Assembly: GCA_035639875.1 (NCBI GenBank)
Contig: DASQXE010000072.1
Location: 1 to 10,220, forward strand
DNA length: 10,220 nt
Direction of reading: 5' to 3'
Origin: JAIBJP01 sp035639875
Lineage (GTDB): Bacteria > Actinomycetota > Thermoleophilia > Gaiellales > Gaiellaceae
This document shows, one piece after another, positions 4,755 to 10,220 of the stretch (positions within the stretch are counted from its first letter, which is position 1; each line of letters opens with the position of its first letter). The notes beneath the pieces are model-generated. The model was not told the origin of the DNA and searched no databases. It saw nothing but the letters and a program-made list of their open reading frames with translations. The position numbers and the translations under genes were made by a program.

Positions 4755-5774
4755 GTGCGGGGGACCTGGTTAACCGGTGGGGGGCGGAAAGCCCTGGCCG
4801 GACTCGCGGCGACGATCGCGCTCCTCGCGGCCACAGGAGCACACGCGGAAGATGCAGGCACGCAGGCCGCGCAGCTGCGGGCGAGCAATACGAGCCTCGC
4901 TGCGAAGGCCCACCAGGCCCTGCTCGAGCTCTACTCGCTCCAGACGCGTCTCGGGGCGGCAGAGCGCAGGGTCGACGCCCTCGAGGCGCGCAGCGCGCAG
5001 CTTGACCGCGAAGTGGATTCGGCGAAGGCGCAGCTCCAGATCGCGCGGGAGAACATGGCCGCCGCCCGTGGCCAGCTCGGCGAGCGCCTGCGCCAGCTCT
5101 ACGTCGAAGGCGACGTCGATCCGCTCGCGGTCCTCCTTGGCGCGGACTCGCTCGAGGACGCGCTCTCGGCGATCGACGGGCTGAGCCGGTTGGCTCAACA
5201 GGACAAGGAGATCCTCGCGCAGCTGACGCGGGCACGGACGGCGTTACGGATTGCACTCGCTCGCCTGGCATCTCGCCAGGCGGAGGTGCGCGCCCTCGTC
5301 GCCCAGGCCAAGGCCGCGCGCGCCAATCTACTTCGCACCCAGTCGCAGCGAACCGCATATCTGGCCTCCCTCCGTCGGCAGCAGGCGTTCAACCGCGATC
5401 AGATCGCACACTTGAACGAACAAGCTGCGGCCAGTGAGCAGCAGTCGGAACAGCTCACCTCCGGAGGCGGGACGGGCGCTGCACCACCACCGGCGCCACC
5501 GCCGCCGCAGAGCGGACAGCACATGACCGTGTCTTCTACGGGCTACTGCCTGAAGGGCACGACCGCCACGGGCATCCCCGTCGGCTGGGGCGTGGTCGCC
5601 GTGGATCCCGCCGTGCTTCCGCTCGGGACTCGCATGTTCGTTCCCGGCTACGGCGAGGGCGTGGCCGCGGACACCGGCTCCGCTGTCCGCGGCGCGATGA
5701 TCGATCTCTGGTTCCCGACGTGCACGCAGGCCCTCGAGTGGGGCCTCCGTACGGTCACGATCACAATTCACTAG
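4755..5774 (+). CDS. Secreted coiled-coil protein with C-terminal 3D domain
   Basis: The 339-residue protein has a signal peptide (RKALAGLAATIALLAATGAHA, residues 11-31, broken here only by description), a long coiled coil (about 35-235), a proline-rich linker (about 242-252) and a 3D domain (about 257-339). Three conserved aspartates name that domain: AVDPAVLPLGT (Asp284), VAADTGSAV (Asp306) and AMIDLWF (Asp317). The 3D domain is a small double-psi beta barrel related to the catalytic core of MltA-type lytic transglycosylases and found in Bacillus YocH/YabE-like and Rpf-like proteins. So peptidoglycan cleavage is likely but not shown. The coiled coil is homologous to that of the divergent NlpC/P60 protein (LRQLYVEGDVDPLAVLLGAD here). 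GTG 4755 is preceded by an extended -10 box ending 9 nt upstream, which suggests leaderless initiation. There is no Shine-Dalgarno sequence. Confidence 0.9.
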   Translation: MRGTWLTGGGRKALAGLAATIALLAATGAHAEDAGTQAAQLRASNTSLAAKAHQALLELYSLQTRLGAAERRVDALEARSAQLDREVDSAKAQLQIARENMAAARGQLGERLRQLYVEGDVDPLAVLLGADSLEDALSAIDGLSRLAQQDKEILAQLTRARTALRIALARLASRQAEVRALVAQAKAARANLLRTQSQRTAYLASLRRQQAFNRDQIAHLNEQAAASEQQSEQLTSGGGTGAAPPPAPPPPQSGQHMTVSSTGYCLKGTTATGIPVGWGVVAVDPAVLPLGTRMFVPGYGEGVAADTGSAVRGAMIDLWFPTCTQALEWGLRTVTITIH

Positions 5775-5802
5775 GAATCAGTAGGAGTACCTCGAACGAC
5801 GC

Positions 5803-5821
5803 GTCCGTGACGGACTACACT
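5803..5821 (+). promoter_or_regulatory. Candidate promoter with operator palindrome, response regulator gene
   Basis: GTCCGT-G-ACGGAC (5803-5815) is a perfect 13-bp palindrome lying directly against a -10-like TACACT (5816-5821). The position, in the -35/-10 spacer, is typical for a repressor or autoregulator site. The predicted transcription start is around 5828, leaving a short leader that contains AGGGGG (5841-5846) before GTG 5851. The -35 is not clear. Confidence 0.4.
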
Positions 5822-5850
5822 TCGCGAACCACCTTCGCCCAGGGGGTCTC

Positions 5851-6540
5851 GTGAACGAGACGAGGACGGAAGAAACGCAGGCCGGGAGAGGACTAGACGA
5901 CCTTCGCGTCCTGATCGTGGACGACCACGACCTGTTCCGCACCGGTCTCCGCAACCTGCTCGAGCAGGAAGGCGTCAACGTCGTCGGCGAAGCGGCCTCG
6001 GGACAGGTTGCGATTCGCCTGGTCGGCGACCTTGCGCCCGACGTCGTGATCATGGACCTGAACATGCCCGGCCTGACGGGCGTCGAGACGACGCGTCAGC
6101 TCTCCGGGATCGCGCCTTTGACCCGCGTCGTCGTCCTGACGATCTCCGCGGACGACGACGACGTCATGAACGCGGTCATGGCGGGTGCGTGCGGCTACCT
6201 GCTCAAGGACTCGTCGATCCAGGACTTGATCACGGGGATCCGTGCCGCGGCCGAGGGCGAATCGCTTATCTCGCCTCAGATCGCGTCCAAGGTCCTGCAG
6301 CGCCTCCGCGCGCAGAGCACGAGCGAGGATGCCGCGGCCACCATTCGCGCCGAGCTCTCAGACCGCGAAGTCGAGGTATTGAAGCTGATCGCCAACGGCA
6401 AGGACAACGCGCAGATCGCGCGCGAGCTCTTCATCAGCCCGAAGACGGTCAAGAACCACATCTCGAACATCCTCATGAAGCTGCAGATCGAGAACCGCAT
6501 CCAGGCCGCTGTCTACGCCGTTCGCAGCGGCATCGTGTAA
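5851..6540 (+). CDS. NarL/FixJ-family response regulator
   Basis: This is a two-component transcription factor of 229 residues with the standard architecture. The receiver domain (about 18-135) has the acidic pair Asp24/Asp25 (LIVDDHDLFR), the phospho-acceptor Asp69 in VVIMDLNMPG, Thr97 in VVVLTIS and Lys119 in GYLLKDSS. A LuxR-type helix-turn-helix (about 168-225) reads LSDREVEVLKLIANGKDNAQ then IARELFISPKTVKNHISNIL. All catalytic residues are intact, so it should be phosphorylated by a histidine kinase, but none is encoded in the window: it is an orphan here. GTG 5851 follows AGGGGG at a short spacing of 4 nt. Its promoter region holds a 13-bp palindrome that may bind this or another regulator. 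It follows the 3D-domain gene by 76 bp on the same strand, so read-through is possible and a link to envelope control is a reasonable guess, no more. Confidence 0.95.
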   Translation: MNETRTEETQAGRGLDDLRVLIVDDHDLFRTGLRNLLEQEGVNVVGEAASGQVAIRLVGDLAPDVVIMDLNMPGLTGVETTRQLSGIAPLTRVVVLTISADDDDVMNAVMAGACGYLLKDSSIQDLITGIRAAAEGESLISPQIASKVLQRLRAQSTSEDAAATIRAELSDREVEVLKLIANGKDNAQIARELFISPKTVKNHISNILMKLQIENRIQAAVYAVRSGIV

Positions 6541-6556
6541 CACCTGGCAGCGGGAT

Positions 6557-6880
6557 CTAGGCGACTGCGCGTTCTTCGTCGACGCGACGCTGGAGCTCGC
6601 CGAGGAGATCGCGCAGGCTCGCGAGATCCTCGCCGGCCGTGCGGAGGCGCCGGGCTAGCCGGCGCAGCTCGCCGGCTTCGTCGGGCCCGTCGATCCGATG
6701 TGCGAGCTCACCGATCCGCCGCTCGAGACGCAGGCGCTCCGCCTCGATCTCGAGCGCGCGCGCATATCCGTCGGTCAGCGTATGCTCCATTTCCGTGAGC
6801 TCGCCGGGGTCGGCAGCATGCGGGTCCAGCAGACTGCGGATCCGGGCGACGAGAGAGGCAAGGTCGGGCGCCATCGGCAC
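6557..6880 (-). CDS. Small coiled-coil protein of unknown function
   Basis: A 107-residue, highly charged, alpha-helical product: LVARIRSLLDPHAADPGEL near the N-terminus, then long heptad-like helices such as ALEIEAERLRLERRIGELAH and ELRRLARRLRTAGEDLASLR. There is no signal peptide, membrane segment, cysteine or catalytic motif. It is probably a cytoplasmic coiled-coil protein; I do not recognise a family. The start is GTG 6880, or ATG 6874 two codons on. A -10-like GATAAT (6891-6886) ends 5 nt before the GTG, so the message is probably leaderless. The gene is convergent with the response regulator (stop to stop about 17 bp) and divergent from the PBP4 gene, with which it shares a 50-bp promoter region. 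Coding status rests on the heptad pattern and the promoter; an overlapping opposite frame is open but is arginine-rich noise. Confidence 0.7.
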   Translation of the reverse strand: MPMAPDLASLVARIRSLLDPHAADPGELTEMEHTLTDGYARALEIEAERLRLERRIGELAHRIDGPDEAGELRRLARRLRTAGEDLASLRDLLGELQRRVDEERAVA

Positions 6881-6884
6881 GCCT

Positions 6885-6891
6885 GATTATC
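6885..6891. promoter_or_regulatory. Candidate overlapping -10 boxes, coiled-coil gene (-) and dacB (+)
   Basis: GATTATC holds GATTAT (6885-6890, plus) and GATAAT (6891-6886, minus), each four or five matches to TATAAT. The minus box directly precedes GTG 6880. The plus box would start a transcript around 6897 and give dacB a leader of about 36 nt containing the hairpin at 6913-6930. This is the most AT-rich spot of the intergenic region. Confidence 0.35.
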
Positions 6892-6899
6892 GAGAACGC

Positions 6900-6953
6900 C
6901 GTAGGCCGATTCATGGGCCGGGCGGCCCATCCTTGCGCCTGCGTAGGCCTACG
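6900..6953. repeat. CGTAGGCC repeat and palindrome at the dacB start
   Basis: CGTAGGCC occurs at 6900-6907 and again at 6942-6949, 42 bp apart (about four helical turns). The second copy is half of a perfect 12-bp palindrome, CGTAGGCCTACG (6942-6953), that lies inside the first codons of dacB. The helical phasing is compatible with an operator pair, but short GC-rich repeats occur by chance. Confidence 0.3.
6913..6930 (+). promoter_or_regulatory. Perfect hairpin next to the dacB start codon
   Basis: ATGGGCC / GGGC / GGCCCAT forms a 7-bp perfect stem with a 4-nt loop that ends 2 nt before the TTG start at 6933. The only purine-rich stretch that could serve as a ribosome-binding site (GGGCGG, 6920-6925) lies in its loop and stem. 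In RNA it would restrict ribosome access and may set a low or regulated translation level. No T-run follows, so it is not a terminator. Confidence 0.4.
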
Positions 6954-8180
6954 GCACGAAGTCGTGTTGCTGTGGCCGCGGCCGTCCTCGTCGCGGCGGC
7001 GACGCTCGCCGGGCCCGCATCCGCCTCGCTGTGGACGAGGCTCGCGAGCGCGCTCACGGGGTCGGGCGTTGCCCCGAGCCACACTGGTGTCTTCGCCTTC
7101 GACCTAGCGAGAGGCTCCATGGTGTTTCGGCGCAACCCTCTCTTCCCGCTGCGTCCCGCCTCCAACGAGAAGCTGACCGTCGCCGTCACGGCGCTCGACC
7201 GCCTCGGCCCCTCCTACCGAATTTCCACCCAGGTGCTCGGCGACGGCACGCTCGATCCAGGCACGGGCGTCTGGACCGGCCGCTTGATCCTGCGCGGCAA
7301 CGGCGATCCCTCGCTGACGAGGCGAAAATTGGCGCGGCTGGCCGCCCGCGTACGCGCCGCCGGGATCGTGAAGGTGACGGGCCGGATCCTCGGGGACGAG
7401 AGCTACTTCGACGCCGTGCGCGTCGGGCCCGGCTGGAAGGCGTCGTACTACAAGGAGGAATCGCCTCCACTGTCGGCGCTCGTCGTGGATGGAGCACGCC
7501 TCGGGAGCGGCATCTCCGATGAGCCCGCGCTGGCGGCGGCAATCTTGTTCAAACGGGCGCTGCGGGCTGCGGGAGTCGCGGCGCCCGGGAAGGCCGTCAA
7601 AGGGACGGTGACCGGCACCTTGGCCGTGTTGGCCCAGATCAAATCACCGCTCCTCAGCACGCTCGTCCGGCGAATGAACCGGGTCAGCGACAACTTCTAC
7701 TCCGAGATGCTGCTGAAGAAGCTTGGAGCCGTGGAGCGGGGCAGCGGAACGACCGCTGACGGCGCCCGCGTCGTCCGCTCCGAGCTGCGAGAGCGCCGCG
7801 TCACCATGACCGGGCTCCGAATTGCGGATGGATCGGGCCTCTCCGCCTACGACCGGCTCACCGCGAAGGCGGTCTTCCAGATCCTCAGATCGGCGTTGAA
7901 CGACGCAGCCATCCAGCAGCCCTTCGTCGCATCGCTCCCGATTGCCGGCGTGAACGGAACGCTCAGGGACCGCATGACTACCCCGCCCGCATATCGGCAC
8001 GTCCTAGCGAAGACCGGGACCACCGATCGAGCGTCCGCCCTGTCGGGATACGCGACGAACGCTGCATACCAGCCCCGCTACATCTTGTCGATCCTCATGA
8101 ACGGCAATCCCGTCCCGTGGTGGTATGCACGTGCGGCCCAGGACCGCTTTGCACAGGTATTAGCCGGCGTTGCCCAGTAG
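6933..8180 (+). CDS. dacB: D-alanyl-D-alanine carboxypeptidase/endopeptidase, PBP4 type
   Basis: A penicillin-binding protein of peptidase family S13 that trims or cuts peptidoglycan stem peptides outside the membrane. The 415-residue product has all three active-site motifs: Ser77-Asn-Glu-Lys80 in PASNEKLTV (SxxK), Ser252-Asp-Asn254 in RVSDNFYSE (SxN), and Lys360-Thr-Gly362 in VLAKTGTTDRAS (KTG). The inserted region between SxxK and SxN (about 95-245, with LILRGNGDPSL and LSALVVDG) is characteristic of PBP4/DacB. ADGSGLSAYDRL follows SxN as in relatives. TTG 6933 is chosen because it places a signal peptide right at the N-terminus (MRLRRPTARSR, then VAVAAAVLVAAATLAGPASA). Upstream in-frame codons belong to sequence antisense to the coiled-coil gene. 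The last 21 bp overlap the 3' end of ligA on the opposite strand. Confidence 0.93.
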   Translation: MRLRRPTARSRVAVAAAVLVAAATLAGPASASLWTRLASALTGSGVAPSHTGVFAFDLARGSMVFRRNPLFPLRPASNEKLTVAVTALDRLGPSYRISTQVLGDGTLDPGTGVWTGRLILRGNGDPSLTRRKLARLAARVRAAGIVKVTGRILGDESYFDAVRVGPGWKASYYKEESPPLSALVVDGARLGSGISDEPALAAAILFKRALRAAGVAAPGKAVKGTVTGTLAVLAQIKSPLLSTLVRRMNRVSDNFYSEMLLKKLGAVERGSGTTADGARVVRSELRERRVTMTGLRIADGSGLSAYDRLTAKAVFQILRSALNDAAIQQPFVASLPIAGVNGTLRDRMTTPPAYRHVLAKTGTTDRASALSGYATNAAYQPRYILSILMNGNPVPWWYARAAQDRFAQVLAGVAQ

Positions 8181-10187
8181 CTTCGCGAGCGCCGCCTCGT
8201 CGAGGAGCTCGATCCCCTCGCGCTGCGCCTTCGTCAGCTTCGCCGCGCCAGGCTCTTCCCCGACGATGAGCGCCGTCGTCTTCGAGGACACGGAGTTGGT
8301 GACCTTCGCCCCCAGCGCCTCGAGCGCAGCCGTCGCCTGCTCCCTTGACCAACCTTCGAGAGTGCCGGTGATCACGTAGGTCTTGCCGGCGAGCGGGCCT
8401 TCCTTCGGGCGGTCCTCCTCGCCGAGCTCGAAGCGGAGGCCGAGGTCGCGGAGCTCGGCGACGAGCGCACGGTTCTTCTCGTCCGAGAACCACGTGGCAA
8501 TCGACTCCGCTCGATCCGGGCCGATTCCGTCGACCTCCTCGATCGCCTTCGCGTCGGCGGCGAGGAGGCGATCGACGTTCTCGAAGTGGCGAGCGAGGTT
8601 CTGCGCCGTCACCCAGCCGACGTCCGGAATGTTCAAGCCGAAGAGCACACGGGAGAACGGGATCGCCTTGGACGCCTGGATCGACTCGATCGCGTTGGTG
8701 GCCGAGATCTCGGCGTAGCCGTCGAGCTCCATCAGCTGCTCCTTCGTGAGGCGATAGAGCTCGGGCAGCGAGCGGACGAGTCCGAGATCCCAGAGTCGCC
8801 GGACTGACTGCTCGCCGACGCCTTCGATGTCGGCGGCTGCCTGCACCCAGTTGATCAGGGACTCGAGCCCCCGCGACGGGCAGTTGTCGTTCGGACAACG
8901 GTGCATCGCCTCGCCCTCGGGCTTGACGACCTCGGTCCCGCAAAGTGGGCACTTCTTCGGCATGCGGAACGGCTTGGTGCCAGGCGCATGCTCGCCGGCG
9001 GGCCCGACGATTTGCGGGATGACGTCGCCCGCGCGCTGGACGATGACCATGTCGCCCTCGCGAATCTCCTTGCGGTTGATGTCCTCCTCGTTGTGGAGCG
9101 TCGCGCGGGAGACCGTCACCCCGCCCACCTCGACGGGCTCGAGCATCGCCCACGGATTCAAAGCGCCCGTGCGACCGACGCGAATGAGAATCTTGTTCAG
9201 GCGGGTCGTTGCCGTCATCGGCGCCCACTTGTAGGCGCGAGCCCAGCGGGGTCGCTGGTGCAGGGCGCCCAACCGCTCCTGCTGCACGAACGAGTCGACT
9301 TTGATGACGATCCCGTCGATCTCATAGTCGAGCTCGATGCGGCGCTTCTCCCATTCGCGGCAAGCCTCGGCCACCGCCTCGATCGAGTCGTGCACCTCCG
9401 CGTACGGATTCGTGCGGAAGCCGTGCTCACGGAGCCACTGCAACGAGTCCCAGTGACCGTCGGTCGCAAGCCCGTCGCGGCGACCGAGACCGTGGATCCA
9501 GATGGAGAGCGGACGCGTAGCGGTGATGGAGGGATCCTTCTGGCGCAGTGAGCCCGCCGCCGCGTTCCGCGGATTCGGCGTCGGCTTCTTCCCCTCCTCC
9601 ACCAGGCGCCTGTTGAGCTCGTTGAACCCCGAGAGTGGCAGATAGACCTCGCCGCGAGCCTCGATCAGCGGCGGCGGCTCTTCGCCCTCGGCGAGCTGCA
9701 TCCGTAGCGAGATCGCCTTAATCGTCTTCAGATTCGTCGTCACGTCCTCGCCTCGGAAGCCGTCGCCGCGTGTCGCGCCCCGCACGAACGCGCCGTTCTC
9801 GTACAGGAGGTTGATGGAGAGACCGTCGATCTTCGGCTCGGTCACGTAGCGGACGCCGCTCGTTCCGAGTCGCTTGACCACGTCGGCATGCCACTTCCCC
9901 AGCTGCTCATCTGTCGTGACCTTGTCCAGCGAGCCCATCGGGGTGGGGTGCTCGACCTTCTCGAACTTCTCCGAGGGCGGGGCGCCCACGCGCTGCGTGG
10001 GGCTGTCGGGCGCCTGCAGCTCGGGGTGCTTGCGCTCGAGCTCCAGCAGCTGGTCCCACAGGCGGTCGAACTCGGTGTCCGAGATCTCGGGGTCATCGAG
10101 GACGTGATAGCGGTAGAGGTGGTAGTCGACGAGATTGCGCAGCTCGGCCGCGCGGTCTTCGGCCGTGTTCGTCTTAGAGGACGGCAA
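8160..10187 (-). CDS. ligA: NAD-dependent DNA ligase LigA
   Basis: The essential replicative ligase, sealing nicks with NAD+ as cofactor. The 675-residue product is full length for the family. Domain Ia comes first (DYHLYRYHVLDDPEISDTEF, about 21-40, with the Tyr residues that bind NMN). The adenylation domain follows, with the KxDG nucleophile in EPKIDGLS (Lys119) and RGDGFRGEDVT. The OB fold contains VGRTGALNPWAMLEPVEVGG. The zinc finger uses Cys413, Cys416, Cys431 and Cys436. The helix-hairpin-helix region includes DIEGVGEQ and EVDGIGPDRAESIA. A C-terminal BRCT domain (about 597-675) starts with LAGKTYVITGTLEGWSREQ. Nothing is missing. The start is TTG 10187, supported by GGAGGAG upstream at about 5 nt. 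It overlaps the end of the preceding minus-strand gene by 14 nt, so the two are probably translationally coupled. The 3' end overlaps dacB. Confidence 0.98.
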   Translation of the reverse strand: MPSSKTNTAEDRAAELRNLVDYHLYRYHVLDDPEISDTEFDRLWDQLLELERKHPELQAPDSPTQRVGAPPSEKFEKVEHPTPMGSLDKVTTDEQLGKWHADVVKRLGTSGVRYVTEPKIDGLSINLLYENGAFVRGATRGDGFRGEDVTTNLKTIKAISLRMQLAEGEEPPPLIEARGEVYLPLSGFNELNRRLVEEGKKPTPNPRNAAAGSLRQKDPSITATRPLSIWIHGLGRRDGLATDGHWDSLQWLREHGFRTNPYAEVHDSIEAVAEACREWEKRRIELDYEIDGIVIKVDSFVQQERLGALHQRPRWARAYKWAPMTATTRLNKILIRVGRTGALNPWAMLEPVEVGGVTVSRATLHNEEDINRKEIREGDMVIVQRAGDVIPQIVGPAGEHAPGTKPFRMPKKCPLCGTEVVKPEGEAMHRCPNDNCPSRGLESLINWVQAAADIEGVGEQSVRRLWDLGLVRSLPELYRLTKEQLMELDGYAEISATNAIESIQASKAIPFSRVLFGLNIPDVGWVTAQNLARHFENVDRLLAADAKAIEEVDGIGPDRAESIATWFSDEKNRALVAELRDLGLRFELGEEDRPKEGPLAGKTYVITGTLEGWSREQATAALEALGAKVTNSVSSKTTALIVGEEPGAAKLTKAQREGIELLDEAALAKLLGNAG

Positions 10188-10220
10188 GCAGCTCCTCCGC
10201 GGTGTCGACGATCGCGTCCG
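10174..10220 (-). CDS. C-terminus of a gene upstream of ligA (partial)
   Basis: The minus strand from the window edge reads DAIVDTAEELLAVL and stops with TAA at 10176-10174, 14 nt inside ligA. The end also carries the ligA ribosome-binding site (the GAG-GAG codons), the usual arrangement of an overlapping gene pair in an operon. The short tail, Asp-rich then ending in leucines, looks like the C-terminus of HAD-family phosphatases, but fourteen residues do not identify a protein. Confidence 0.6.
   Translation of the reverse strand, partial: DAIVDTAEELLAVL

Noticed and set aside
6639..6932. Upstream extension of dacB to a 513-residue protein
   Set aside because: The extension is antisense to the coiled-coil gene, is arginine/serine-rich, and would bury the signal peptide in the middle.
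8095..9228. Long minus-strand open frame inside ligA
   Set aside because: Out-of-frame shadow of a complete ligA, arginine/glycine-rich with no domain.
2164..10187. An NHEJ locus formed by ku and a ligase
   Set aside because: The ligase is the NAD-dependent replicative LigA, more than 5 kb away; no LigD, polymerase or nuclease domain is present.
1..10220. Mobile element, CRISPR array, toxin-antitoxin pair or integrase next to the tRNA
   Set aside because: No transposase, integrase, repeat array, attachment-site duplication of the tRNA end or toxin fold was seen; gene content and base composition are even across the window.

Overview
The window is gene-dense, very GC-rich bacterial chromosome. 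It shows frequent GTG/TTG starts, promoters that seem to consist mainly of a -10 box a few bases before the start codon (leaderless mRNAs), a Ku gene, and a sigma-B/sigma-F-type promoter next to an RsbW-like gene. This fits a high-GC Actinomycetota, perhaps the Thermoleophilia (Gaiellales/Solirubrobacterales), but that placement is an impression from style and gene content, not from a marker comparison. There is no mobile element, CRISPR array, phage gene or other sign of recent transfer, and most genes belong to known families.

Layout. 1-92 (-): the N-terminus of a secreted or membrane protein that runs off the left edge. 115-188 (-): tRNA-Pro(CGG), divergent from a NIF3/DUF34 dinuclear-metal protein (212-958, +). 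An alpha/beta hydrolase (minus) overlaps the NIF3 3' end. Divergent from the hydrolase is a short plus-strand leader ending in a strong intrinsic terminator (1878-1909), directly before a 57-residue protein of unknown function (1935-2108, +). Then come Ku (2164-3009, -) and a divergent RsbW/SpoIIAB-like anti-sigma factor (about 3131-3550, +). The next two genes are a divergent pair of secreted envelope proteins with related coiled-coil N-terminal domains, one with an NlpC/P60 endopeptidase (-), the other with a 3D domain (+). They are followed by a NarL-type response regulator (5851-6540, +), a small coiled-coil protein (6557-6880, -), a PBP4-type D-Ala-D-Ala carboxypeptidase (6933-8180, +), NAD-dependent DNA ligase LigA (8160-10187, -) and the last codons of another minus-strand gene at the right edge.

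Two themes stand out. One is peptidoglycan remodelling: the NlpC/P60 protein, the 3D-domain protein and PBP4. The other is DNA break repair and joining: Ku and LigA. A stress-type anti-sigma factor and an orphan response regulator lie among them. No long operons are evident; genes alternate strands and convergent neighbours often touch or overlap.

The points most worth a second look are at gene starts: an apparent ATT start codon for the anti-sigma factor downstream of a sigma-B-like promoter; an apparent frame break at a six-G run before the NlpC/P60 signal peptide; an exact 11-bp inverted repeat that gives the two coiled-coil genes mirror-image leaderless promoters; and a terminator-controlled leader before the 57-residue protein. 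I saw no wholly new biological system.
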